Positions 8,606 to 15,982 of a stretch of 64,000 nucleotides of DNA are shown piece by piece (the stretch's first letter is position 1; every line of letters starts with the position of its first letter). The notes under the pieces are model-generated. The model was given only the letters and a program-made list of their open reading frames with translations, was not told where the DNA came from and did no database searches. This DNA is from Candidatus Cryptobacteroides onthequi (GTDB lineage Bacteria; Bacteroidota; Bacteroidia; Bacteroidales; UBA932): positions 1 to 64,000 of the forward strand of contig JAGHSA010000008.1 of assembly GCA_018066125.1 (NCBI GenBank), written 5' to 3'. The position numbers and the translations under genes are program-made.

Positions 8606-9313
8606 ATGCAGATAATGAAAGACATGGGTCATCTCGCACTCTCTGTGCTGCTCTGCGCGCTTCTCCTCGGGGGAGGCCTGACATGCCATGCCCAGGAACT
8701 GCCATCAGGCGATCTGCGTCCACAGAAGACGGAAACGCCTTCAGAGCCCGAGAGGGATACGTCATCGCTCACTTCCACACAGGTGCTCCCGCCGTCGATG
8801 TTCGGCATGTCTGCCATCTTGAGATATTCCGGCATGAACCGGCTCCCTGTCCCGGCCGGTCCCATGACAGCCTTCGATGTCTATAACATGCAGCTCTCCA
8901 AGATCTCAGGAGGTCTGTATCCGTCGATGCAGCGCAATTTTACTGCCACGATGTGGACTCCAACTCCTGGAGAAATGGTATTTTCGGCTGTCGCCAGTCT
9001 CTTCCTGACTCCTTATGCCTCGGTGCCTTACGGTTATTGGGCCTTCAATCCTTCATTCCCTTTTGCATCGCTGACAAAGATTCCGGACTACCGCGACTAT
9101 GCCAACATGTACAGCCCCGACCTGATACCCCAATACATTCGCGCCGTCCGTGATGAGAAGACTGGCATATACATGCAGGAGGCTGTCCCTGTGGAACAGA
9201 TCAATACCAGTGGCTGGCACCTGGGCGGCACAAATACCGCCCCGCTCAACCTCGGTCCTATGAACCCGGTGGAGAGGGAGGTACAGAGAATCAACGGCGG
9301 GCGCTCATTCTGA
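8606..9313 (+). CDS. Secreted protein of unknown function
   Basis: A 235-residue protein I do not recognise. A signal peptide ends near CHAQE, followed by a Pro/Thr/Ser-rich linker and a domain rich in Met, Pro and aromatic residues with many Tyr-Asn-Pro turns. It looks exported and possibly outer-membrane associated, since there are amphipathic segments but no long helix. I preferred ATG 8606 to the longer reading from 8498 because a -7-like TATATTCG at 8580-8587 and a purine-rich GGATAAGGAT lie just upstream. It is convergent with the glycosidase-esterase gene. Confidence 0.6.
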   Translation: MQIMKDMGHLALSVLLCALLLGGGLTCHAQELPSGDLRPQKTETPSEPERDTSSLTSTQVLPPSMFGMSAILRYSGMNRLPVPAGPMTAFDVYNMQLSKISGGLYPSMQRNFTATMWTPTPGEMVFSAVASLFLTPYASVPYGYWAFNPSFPFASLTKIPDYRDYANMYSPDLIPQYIRAVRDEKTGIYMQEAVPVEQINTSGWHLGGTNTAPLNLGPMNPVEREVQRINGGRSF

Positions 9314-9325
9314 TGGCACAGGCTG

Positions 9326-11260
9326 CTACTCCCGGCCGTGCATGAAACCTGTGATGGTGGCAGTCTTGTCCGGGTCGACTCCGTGAGGATGGTGTCCGAA
9401 AAGACCCCTCTCTATGACTTTGATATCGCCGCCTGCGGCCTTGAAGGCCTCGGCGAATGGGCGGCAGTTGAGATCCGGGTTCACAGTCTGGTCCTGACCT
9501 CCGTATAGGAGGAGTACCGGTATGCCGGTGCCGGCTAGCCTCTCTGCCATGTTTACAGGCATGCGGGAATCCTTCTTCCATCCTCCTTTCTTTGGCTCCT
9601 GCCAAGGACCGATGTCTCCCTTGAATTCCTTGCCGAAGGTGAGGAGGGGAGCGTCAAGGTAGATCTTTTCCACATTCTGAGGATATGCGGTCGCATATCT
9701 GACGGAAATGAATCCGCCCCAGCTCATGCCGACAAGCCTTGTCTTTGCGCAGAATCCCAATTCCTTCACCAGGAAATCCTGGAAATGAGCCATAACCGTG
9801 GTGGCATCGTCGTTGCCCCTTTCGGCGAATATGTCGATGGTCACATGGTGGTATCCTTCCTTCAGGAGGTCAAGTACACCCGTGCGGTCCACGTATGCCT
9901 CAGCCCACTGTGTGGTCCAGGTCCACGGACGGCCTTCAGCCGCCGCAATGCCGGGCTCCACCACCCATGCGTTGTGGCCCTCGAACTCGAATTGTGTCCT
10001 GCGGTAGCCGTACCACATCTCCTCGGAGATGATGCGGTGCTCCCTGGCGATGAGCTTGCGTATGCTTGTGGCAGATGCTTCCGCATTGCCGGCTGAAAGG
10101 CCGGAGAACTCATCGTCCGCCTGAGCATTGACATGGCTGATGATGGCTGTCTCTTCCGGATCGTATGGTCTCAGGGACGGGCGGTAGAGGTCATGGAACC
10201 ACTTGGTCATCTCATACTCCTTTCCCTTGCCGGCATCGATCTCTTTCCACATGCTCTCCCATGGCTCGTAAGTCTGGTATTTTCCCGCCACGAATCCCCA
10301 CATGGTGCAGCCGATGCGCTCCTGCTCGAAGAACGGGTAGCAGTCCTGGATGTTGTTGCCCCTGATACGGGCCATCCATTCGGTGTTGACCAGAGGGCGG
10401 CCTATGCGCTCCCGCAGGTCCTTGACTATCTCCTTCTGCCTCTCGAGAGGGGAGTAGTTGTGGTAGCTGACGATGTCGCAGAGCTCAGCCACGGCATTCT
10501 CGCTCGGATTTTTCTCACCCTTGCCGAATGAGTTCCATAGGTCTGCGGTGAGGGGCTGGTCGGGGTTTACTTCCCATCCTATCTCAAAGAGCTTTCTGAC
10601 GTTTGCGGCGCTGATCTGCTTGCGGTTGTTGGCTCCCGGCTCGTTGATGAGGTCCCAGAACAGGATCCTGCTGTCGTTGCTGTGGACAGTCATGATCTCG
10701 CGGCACATCGCGTAGAACGCTTCAGCAAGCTCCGGGTCGTCGAGTGAGGTGTATCCCACAGCTCCCGGATAGGTGCCGTGCTGCGACTGCTTCCTGCCTC
10801 CATGGTAGCCCCAGTCGTATTTCTGAGGACCCGGCTCCGGAAGCTTCCACAGCTCTTTTGGTCTCGAGCAGTCGTTGGCCAGGGTCACGATCGCCCTGAT
10901 GCCATGCTCGCGGCAGAGCTCGAGCGTGCGGTCGAATCTCTCCATGAATCCGTCATGGTCGGCATACCAGATGCCGAATCCCTCTTCGCCGAGGATGAGT
11001 CTGAATGCGTTGAATCCGATAGACTGTGCCAGCGCCATCTCTGTACGCTGGGTCTCGAACCTTTCTTCGAATCCCAGTTCCTGCCACTGGTCCACTCTGT
11101 TGGCGCAGTCGGCGCTCATGTAGTTGCAGCCGCGTATCCATGGCTGAGCGTTGTACCATTCCCAGGCCTGTTCCCTGGTCCATGGGGCATGGCGGGAAGG
11201 TGTCTGGGCGTTTGAGTTGAGACAGAGGGTCAGGAATATGATAGATAGGATTCTTTTCAT
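9326..11260 (-). CDS. Secreted GH5-like glycosidase fused to an alpha/beta-hydrolase
   Basis: A 644-residue exported protein with two catalytic-looking modules. After the signal peptide (1-18), residues 25-365 form a clan-A TIM barrel of GH5/cellulase type: the acid/base candidate is E207 (FWDLINEPG) and the nucleophile candidate E294 (VNTEWM). Residues 400-640 form an alpha/beta-hydrolase with nucleophile elbow GMSWGG (S513), acid D590 (YGGQDQTV) and a histidine cluster FGHHPHG (H623-H626). It could remove acyl groups and cut the backbone of one esterified glycan. Substrate is not evident. The DUF6150-like repeat gene lies 57 bp upstream on the same strand. Confidence 0.82.
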   Translation of the reverse strand: MKRILSIIFLTLCLNSNAQTPSRHAPWTREQAWEWYNAQPWIRGCNYMSADCANRVDQWQELGFEERFETQRTEMALAQSIGFNAFRLILGEEGFGIWYADHDGFMERFDRTLELCREHGIRAIVTLANDCSRPKELWKLPEPGPQKYDWGYHGGRKQSQHGTYPGAVGYTSLDDPELAEAFYAMCREIMTVHSNDSRILFWDLINEPGANNRKQISAANVRKLFEIGWEVNPDQPLTADLWNSFGKGEKNPSENAVAELCDIVSYHNYSPLERQKEIVKDLRERIGRPLVNTEWMARIRGNNIQDCYPFFEQERIGCTMWGFVAGKYQTYEPWESMWKEIDAGKGKEYEMTKWFHDLYRPSLRPYDPEETAIISHVNAQADDEFSGLSAGNAEASATSIRKLIAREHRIISEEMWYGYRRTQFEFEGHNAWVVEPGIAAAEGRPWTWTTQWAEAYVDRTGVLDLLKEGYHHVTIDIFAERGNDDATTVMAHFQDFLVKELGFCAKTRLVGMSWGGFISVRYATAYPQNVEKIYLDAPLLTFGKEFKGDIGPWQEPKKGGWKKDSRMPVNMAERLAGTGIPVLLLYGGQDQTVNPDLNCRPFAEAFKAAGGDIKVIERGLFGHHPHGVDPDKTATITGFMHGRE

Positions 11261-11316
11261 CTGTGGTAAGGTGTCTTTTGGTTGATGTGGTTGATGTTTA
11301 GGCCTCTTTTGCCTGC

Positions 11317-11805
11317 TCAGTACATCAGGTGCTGCTTGGACTTGTTGACCCAGCCTGCCTGGTTCTCGTATTTCACGAAATAAACCTTGAGGTCAGCCTG
11401 ATTCTCGTAGTCAACGAAATAGATCTTCTTGTCGGCATGGTTCTCGTATTTGACGAAATGCCACTTGCCGTCATTTCTGCCAGCCTGTGATTCATACTGG
11501 ACCTTATAGACCTTGAGGTCAGCCTGGTTCTCATATTTCACCACATAGACTTTCACATCCGCCTGGCTCTGGTACTTGACGGAGTATATCTTCTGCGCAG
11601 AGGCATTTGCTGCAGAGCATCCCATCATGATGGCCATGACGGCGACAGTCTTGATGGCTGCGGTTTTGAGGATGGCGGTCTGAAAGATCGGGGTCTTGAG
11701 GATGGCGGTCTTGAAGCAAAACATGTCGGTCATCAATTGAGTTGACTGCCTATCCGGACTGACCCTTCCGATGTCGGCCATCAGTGTTGCAGCCCGAATC
11801 AGCAT
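11317..11805 (-). CDS. Exported protein made of six 13-residue repeats (DUF6150-like)
   Basis: A 162-residue protein from ATG 11805; longer readings begin inside palindromic sequence. The C-terminal half is six copies of a unit like KVYFVKYENQADL, the third with a 3-residue insert, resembling the DUF6150 family. The regular Val/Tyr alternation suggests beta-hairpins or a solenoid. The N-terminal half is an unusual signal region built from a five-residue repeat (KTAIL, KTPIF, QTAIL, KTAAI) before SAANASAQ. Function unknown. A perfect -7 box ends 7 bases before 11805. Alternative starts are 11733 and 11724. Confidence 0.7.
   Translation of the reverse strand: MLIRAATLMADIGRVSPDRQSTQLMTDMFCFKTAILKTPIFQTAILKTAAIKTVAVMAIMMGCSAANASAQKIYSVKYQSQADVKVYVVKYENQADLKVYKVQYESQAGRNDGKWHFVKYENHADKKIYFVDYENQADLKVYFVKYENQAGWVNKSKQHLMY
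11350..11592 (-). repeat. Six tandem repeats coding VKYENQAD-type units
   Basis: Six units of about 39 bp (one of 48 bp) code for the repeat half of the DUF6150-like protein. Units are diverged in DNA but share the core TCGTATTTCACGAAATA-like pattern. Confidence 0.75.
11646..11720 (-). repeat. Five 15-bp tandem repeats inside a signal-peptide region
   Basis: On the plus strand the unit is close to GGTCTTGAGGATGGC, repeated at 11646, 11661, 11676, 11691 and 11706. It codes for the five-residue units of the signal region. Because 15 is a multiple of three, copy changes would alter length without a frameshift. Confidence 0.65.
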
Positions 11806-11811
11806 CTTTGT

Positions 11812-11819
11812 CAAAGTTA
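11812..11819 (-). promoter_or_regulatory. -7 promoter box of the DUF6150-like gene
   Basis: Minus-strand TAACTTTG, a perfect TAnnTTTG match, 7 bases before ATG 11805. Confidence 0.45.
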
Positions 11820-11998
11820 GTAAGAATAATTGGAGATATGTACTGCCGGATCTGCTGTGGCACCGGAAATCTGTGATGACCTTCAGGCAGGTTCTTGCCC
11901 TGGCCTGCCTGATTGGACTCGTCACTGATTCAAAGGACCTGCCCTGACCTGCGGAATCATGGCCATTAATGAATCGAGGAGAAGGCCCCGACTCCTGG
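11820..11998. other. Gene-free flank of repeat element A
   Basis: No ORF is supported. It contains an 8-bp perfect inverted repeat CAGGCAGG/CCTGCCTG (11884-11891/11904-11911). It also has two copies of ACCTGCCCTGACCTGC-like sequence resembling the inner motif of element A, possibly a decayed second copy. Confidence 0.4.
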
Positions 11999-12151
11999 AT
12001 TTTGGTCATGGCTGATCCGAGAGACCTGCCCTGCAGTATGCTGTAGTGGGGGTGTTCAGGATCAAGGCATAGCTGTAGGGCCTCCTGATCCAGCTCACCT
12101 GCCCTACAGGTATGTGTGGAGGTGGGTCTCAGGATCAGCCGTGACCAAAAT
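11999..12151 (+). repeat. 153-bp palindromic element, copy A (beside RAYT)
   Basis: One of three elements of identical length. The ends form a 20-bp inverted repeat with one mismatch (ATTTTGGTCATGGCTGATCC at 11999-12018 against 12132-12151), and complementarity continues inward (GAGACC/GGTCTC). The two internal motifs start at offsets 28 (TGCCCTGCAGTATGCTG) and 98 (ACCTGCCCTACAGGTAT), the same offsets as in copies B and C. An inner stem GGATCA/TGATCC occupies offsets 60-65/87-92. A perfect 9-bp CTGTAGGGC/GCCCTACAG pair is also present (12073-12081/12101-12109). It ends 98 bp before the RAYT-like gene. Confidence 0.85.
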
Positions 12152-12160
12152 GTCTGATGC
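12145..12160 (+). repeat. 16-bp direct repeat, left copy flanking the RAYT gene
   Basis: CCAAAATGTCTGATGC recurs exactly at 13181-13196. This copy overlaps the right end of element A, so the RAYT-like gene is bracketed by a shared end sequence. Confidence 0.8.
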
Positions 12161-12249
12161 GAGTATTACCATGATAGTTTTTCATGCGGGGGGGAGATGG
12201 AATGCTGGAATTGTTTATTATCTTGCAGACAGATAAAGTGAAGTGAGAT

Positions 12250-13149
12250 ATGAAGCGGGTATTTTTCTACCATATGTATGCCGATGGCGCCTGCGCCAGG
12301 AATTTCATTGTCTGTGAAGAGGATTACAGATATGTGTTCAATCTGATCGGCATCTGTTCTTTTCTTTCTGGAGCTGTAGTACTGGCCTTCTCAATCGAAG
12401 ATACGCATCCTCATATCCTTTTGAGGGGCACATACATGCAGGTAATAGCTTTTAAGTCCTGTTTTGAGCGTTCCGTGTCCAGGCACATAGCCGCGACACG
12501 GGGCACCCTTGACGGGGTGGTGATCGATTGCATGCTGGACCATGTAGAGGATGAGGAATATCTGAAGAATGTGGCAGCTTATGTCATCATACAGCCGACC
12601 AAGGACGGAAAATCTGTCATGTATCACGACTACAGATGGGGAACTGGGTGCATGTATTTCCGGACTGATCCGTACGTCCCGGTGTGGCTTCTGGACTCAG
12701 ACTGCAATGTCATCAAGCCAGTGAAGATGGGTGACATGAAGTCGGCTGAAAGGAAGGCAATCAGTTCCAGAGTGACCCTTCCGCAGGACTGGCTGGTGGT
12801 TGACGGGCTGATTCTGCCTCAGAATTATGTGGATGTGAAGGCGTATGAAAGTATTTTCGGGACGCACAACTGCTACAGAACTTTTGTGGGTGCGGGCCGC
12901 AAGAAACTTATGGAAGTCAATGGCAGGATGGCGGTTGCCATGGGTGTGATGATGGATGATCTGGAGGCAAGAGAGAAGTGCCGCGATCTGTCAAAGCGTC
13001 TTTTTGGAACACGCGATGTGAGGCGCTTGGATGTCCAGCGCCGTATGAGACTGGCCGCAGAACTGATGAACGATTATCGTCTGTCCTATCGTCAGCTGGC
13101 GACTCTCGTCCGTCTTCCTGAGAGTGAGATCAGGATGTTCTTGAAATAG
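12250..13149 (+). CDS. REP-associated tyrosine transposase-like protein (RAYT)
   Basis: A 299-residue protein related to the single-tyrosine HUH (Y1) transposases of the RAYT group. The His-x-His pair is H53/H55 (DTHPHILLRG). The catalytic tyrosine candidate is Y111 in YLKNVAAYVIIQPTKDG, matching the family pattern of a Tyr before an N/Q-P turn. HDYRWGTGCMYF follows, like the usual YRWSSY region. The C-terminus (about 262-299) forms a helix-turn-helix (SYRQLATLVRLPESEIRMFL), as in several RAYT groups. RAYTs nick and join DNA at REP hairpins. Here a palindromic element lies just upstream. Divergence from classical RAYTs is large, so a domesticated relative is possible. Confidence 0.72.
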   Translation: MKRVFFYHMYADGACARNFIVCEEDYRYVFNLIGICSFLSGAVVLAFSIEDTHPHILLRGTYMQVIAFKSCFERSVSRHIAATRGTLDGVVIDCMLDHVEDEEYLKNVAAYVIIQPTKDGKSVMYHDYRWGTGCMYFRTDPYVPVWLLDSDCNVIKPVKMGDMKSAERKAISSRVTLPQDWLVVDGLILPQNYVDVKAYESIFGTHNCYRTFVGAGRKKLMEVNGRMAVAMGVMMDDLEAREKCRDLSKRLFGTRDVRRLDVQRRMRLAAELMNDYRLSYRQLATLVRLPESEIRMFLK

Positions 13150-13180
13150 ACCGTCACAGATCAGAGGGAAAGACCCTGGT

Positions 13181-13196
13181 CCAAAATGTCTGATGC
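13181..13196 (+). repeat. 16-bp direct repeat, right copy flanking the RAYT gene
   Basis: Exact copy of 12145-12160. It lies 31 bp after the RAYT-like stop codon and is preceded by GATCAGAGGGAAAGACCCTGG, which loosely recalls the right end of element A. Confidence 0.8.
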
Positions 13197-13254
13197 ATGC
13201 GGCGCCTGTTCACTTCCGACCAGCCTTTCATGTCTCTGGTCGCCCAACTGACGG

Positions 13255-13560
13255 TCATATCCACCGGACGAGGCTCATGTCAAGAGGGTTGGGAGGGCAT
13301 CCGATGTAGGGGGTGAACCAGAAGCTGTAGTCTCTGAATTCGCGGTCGATGCTGTCTATCAGGCCAAGCTTCGGGTCTCCGTAGTCGCAGGAACTGCCGT
13401 ACAGGGTGATGGTCTTCTTCTCATCGTCTTGCAGGTACCATCCTCCGCCATGCACTTTCTCGTAGCCGATGACCAGATCGCGATGGTTGATGCATGAGCC
13501 GAGGCGCAGATAGCCCCCGCGCTCCCCGGGACTTGAGACGATTATGAATTTAGAGTACAT
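13255..13560 (-). CDS. Small protein coupled to the sialidase-like gene
   Basis: A 101-residue reading frame starting at ATG 13560 within the end of the sialidase-like gene; the sequence ATGTACTCTAA contains both this start and that gene's stop. The product has protein-like composition (GGGWYLQDDEKKTITLYGSS, SFWFTPYIGCPPNPLDM) and no signal peptide. I do not recognise it. It could be a real coupled cytoplasmic protein or a displaced 3' remnant. The good codon use and translational overlap favour a gene. Confidence 0.45.
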   Translation of the reverse strand: MYSKFIIVSSPGERGGYLRLGSCINHRDLVIGYEKVHGGGWYLQDDEKKTITLYGSSCDYGDPKLGLIDSIDREFRDYSFWFTPYIGCPPNPLDMSLVRWI

Positions 13561-14785
13561 ATTTCCGGAAGTTCTTGATGACATGGAAAGTGGTGAGGTT
13601 GGCGTCATGGGCATCCTTCGAGGACAGGTCCCCGCTGCGGCTTACCACATACATGTTGTCCCCGCTGATCATGCAGGTCGCATAGTGGCGGCTCGCGTTG
13701 TCCGCCGGACCCACCGCAATGAGACCGGCCAGAGTCCAGTTGAGGAGATCAGGCGACCATGAGAGGGCGAGCCTGCGCCTTTCGTGCATCACACCTGTGA
13801 TCTGCGAATGCACCATCCAGTACAGCTTGCTCTCCGGGTCGTAGCATACATGGAATTTGAGCCGTCCACCCGGGATAGGCATGAAATATATCTCCTTGCC
13901 GTTGTGGCGGAGCCTTTCGATCGCGAGACTGCCGTCCTCCCGCTCGACTCCCTTGAGCATCACTCCCATGTCGCGGTAGCCGGCGGCGGTCCTCATCAGC
14001 AGCACGACGCTGCGGTCCTGAGGGTCGTAGAACGGCTTCCCTTCGTCATAAACCCTGACCACATTGGCCTCAAGTATGCCGGCGCTCTCTGTGTTTTCTC
14101 CCGGAACCGCCGGTATGCCCATTGCGGCGTAAGCCGCCATGTCCGGGTCGGGATTGTACATCTCGGAAAACTTCCAGCTGGATGGGTCGCAGAGGTCAGA
14201 GTCCACGCTGGCCTGCATGAGCACCGGGCCGACCCCTGGCCATTTGTGGCCCTCGTATATCCATTTCTCGTAGACGAGAGTCACCTTGCCGTCATGTATG
14301 TCCACCGCGCCGCAGCTCTGGTGCCAGCGTCCGTCCGCGCGGAGGACTGCCGGGTCTGACCAGGTGGCGCCGTTGTCCTCGCTGCAGGTGATAAGGAGCC
14401 TGCCCGAATGTCCTATCATGTAGAGCCTGTCGCCGGCCTTGAAAAGTATCTCATGCATCATCGGGAGCCTCGCCCCACTGTCGCGCCATGTCCGTCCCTT
14501 GTTGTCGGAGAGCATGACCCTGACCTGGTTGCCGGCCTTGTAGTCGCCTAGATCCGACTTCGGCCCGTCCAGCATGCCTGTGCCGGGTCCGCCGTAGTCG
14601 ATGGCCGCAATGAAGCGCCCGTCCAGTCCCTCAGTGATGGCAGGGGTATAGAGATACACGCCCTTCGGGTCCGGCGAGCTTGCGATGATCTTTTCAGATG
14701 CTATTACTTTCGGACCCTTTTCCCTTGCCGCGATCCCGGGCAGGAAAAGCAATGCGGCAGCGATTGCGATTATCGTTCTTCTCAT
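13550..14785 (-). CDS. Exported sialidase/neuraminidase-like six-bladed propeller
   Basis: A 411-residue exported protein. A signal peptide (MRRTIIAIAAALLFLPGIAA) leads a six-bladed propeller with Asp-box-like repeats of the sialidase superfamily: SDNKGRTWRDS near residue 93, SEDNGATWSDP near 134, and SWSPDLLNWT near 349. The arginine triad typical of true exo-sialidases is not obvious by eye, so the sugar released could differ from sialic acid. Start at 14785 was chosen because the longer reading would cross the divergent promoter region and the signal peptide begins here. Followed by the coupled small ORF. Confidence 0.75.
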   Translation of the reverse strand: MRRTIIAIAAALLFLPGIAAREKGPKVIASEKIIASSPDPKGVYLYTPAITEGLDGRFIAAIDYGGPGTGMLDGPKSDLGDYKAGNQVRVMLSDNKGRTWRDSGARLPMMHEILFKAGDRLYMIGHSGRLLITCSEDNGATWSDPAVLRADGRWHQSCGAVDIHDGKVTLVYEKWIYEGHKWPGVGPVLMQASVDSDLCDPSSWKFSEMYNPDPDMAAYAAMGIPAVPGENTESAGILEANVVRVYDEGKPFYDPQDRSVVLLMRTAAGYRDMGVMLKGVEREDGSLAIERLRHNGKEIYFMPIPGGRLKFHVCYDPESKLYWMVHSQITGVMHERRRLALSWSPDLLNWTLAGLIAVGPADNASRHYATCMISGDNMYVVSRSGDLSSKDAHDANLTTFHVIKNFRKYVL

Positions 14786-14793
14786 GACAATAG

Positions 14794-14801
14794 CAAATAT
14801 A
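14794..14801 (-). promoter_or_regulatory. -7 promoter box of the sialidase-like gene
   Basis: Minus-strand TATATTTG, a perfect match, ending 9 bases before ATG 14785. It forms a divergent promoter pair with 14825-14832. Confidence 0.5.
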
Positions 14802-14824
14802 GCATCTTTAAGACGGAAAAGTGC

Positions 14825-14832
14825 TAACTTTG
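14825..14832 (+). promoter_or_regulatory. -7 promoter box of the gene at 14853
   Basis: TAACTTTG, a perfect match, 21 bases before ATG 14853. It supports that start over the longer ORF. Confidence 0.5.
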
Positions 14833-14852
14833 GAGTATCAATATCATTCACG

Positions 14853-15635
14853 ATGAACCGATATCTCATCACAGGCCTCGCGCTTTTCCTGTGCGGGATT
14901 GCCGCGTCAGCGCAGTCATATGTCGAAAAAGCCAGATTCAATGCTCCCGATGCAAAGCAGGCGGTAGCCGTGGACGCATCTCATTTCTACGCCATCACCA
15001 ATACCCGCATCACGAAATATACCATGCAGGGCGACTCTCTCATGACCTGGCAGGAGGATGACAAGGAGAAAGTGCGTCATCTGAACAGCGGCATAGTCCT
15101 GGGGCACAGATTGTATTGTGCCAATTCCAATTTCCCGCTCTACCCGATGGCGAGCTCCGTGGAGGTTTTCGATACCAGGACGCTGCGCCATATCGAGTCC
15201 ATACCTTTCGGCATAGATACGGGATCATGCACCTGGGTGCTGCCCGGAAAGCGGTGCTGGTACGTGTTCTTCGCGCATTATGACAAGACCGACAAGACCA
15301 CGGGTGAGGTCATCGACAACTCCAACCTTGCCCAGCTTGTGCAGTATGACCGCAAATGGCGCAGGATGCATGCGTGGATCCTTCCGTCCAGGCTTCTCGA
15401 AGAGGTCCGGCCGGCGAGTCTTTCCGGAGCCGTGCTCATAGGCGACACCTTCTACTGCACCGGCCATGACGCTCCGAAATGCCATCTCCTCCGCATCCCA
15501 GACACCGGATTCACCCTGGAATGGATAGGTGACATCGACGTGCCATTCTACGGCCAGGGCATAGCCCGGGGCAGAGACGGCGACCTTTGGGGCATCATAC
15601 GCAGCGAAAGCGCGGTCGTAAGGTCCACAAGGTGA
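14853..15635 (+). CDS. Exported beta-propeller-like protein of unknown function
   Basis: A 260-residue exported protein with signal peptide MNRYLITGLALFLCGIAASAQ. The body alternates short beta-rich segments (HFYAITNTRITKYT, RLYCANSNFPLYP, SSVEVFDTRTLRHIESIPF, DTFYCTGHDAPKCHLLRI) like WD/NHL-type propeller blades. No catalytic motif is recognised. It is divergent from the sialidase-like gene, 67 bp between starts, and followed 54 bp later by the DUF1294 gene. A role in sensing or binding ligands is only a guess. Confidence 0.6.
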   Translation: MNRYLITGLALFLCGIAASAQSYVEKARFNAPDAKQAVAVDASHFYAITNTRITKYTMQGDSLMTWQEDDKEKVRHLNSGIVLGHRLYCANSNFPLYPMASSVEVFDTRTLRHIESIPFGIDTGSCTWVLPGKRCWYVFFAHYDKTDKTTGEVIDNSNLAQLVQYDRKWRRMHAWILPSRLLEEVRPASLSGAVLIGDTFYCTGHDAPKCHLLRIPDTGFTLEWIGDIDVPFYGQGIARGRDGDLWGIIRSESAVVRSTR

Positions 15636-15689
15636 CGCGGAAGCAGACAAGCCGTCCCTTCTTCTCGAATATCTCAAAATAGACAACGC

Positions 15690-15977
15690 ATGACCAGAAT
15701 CATTCTTGCCTACCTGGCTGTCATCAACCTTGCGGCGTTCTTCGCATTCGGCGTGGACAAGCACCGCGCCGAGAAGAATCGTGACCGCAAGAAGAACAAA
15801 CTCAGACGTATCCCTGAGCGCACTCTTCTCCGCCTTGCGCTGGTCGGAGGATCGGTCGGGGCATACGCTGGCATGCAGGTGTTCAGGCATAAGACCCAGC
15901 ACAGGAAATTCTCTCTCAGTGTGCCTCTGATGGTGGTGGCGCACCTGGCTCTGGCGTTCTGGATCATCATGAAATAG
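15690..15977 (+). CDS. DUF1294 family membrane protein
   Basis: A 95-residue protein with the DUF1294 layout: a first hydrophobic helix (residues 3-21), the conserved FGVDKHRAEKNRDRKKNKLRRIPERTLL loop (positions 19-46, key residues D23, K24 and the basic run), then GGSVGAYAGMQVFRHKTQHRKF and a final membrane helix. DUF1294 proteins are small inner-membrane proteins of unknown function. The end is 5 bp from the convergent GH106-like gene. Confidence 0.85.
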   Translation: MTRIILAYLAVINLAAFFAFGVDKHRAEKNRDRKKNKLRRIPERTLLRLALVGGSVGAYAGMQVFRHKTQHRKFSLSVPLMVVAHLALAFWIIMK

Positions 15978-15982
15978 GTCTC

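Noticed and set aside
11806..12009. N-terminal extension of the DUF6150-like protein
   Set aside because: It would code through repeat element A and lies upstream of a perfect -7 box. The translation has no family-like sequence.
13784..14359. 191-residue plus-strand ORF
   Set aside because: It is antisense to the sialidase-like gene and lacks any motif or start signal.
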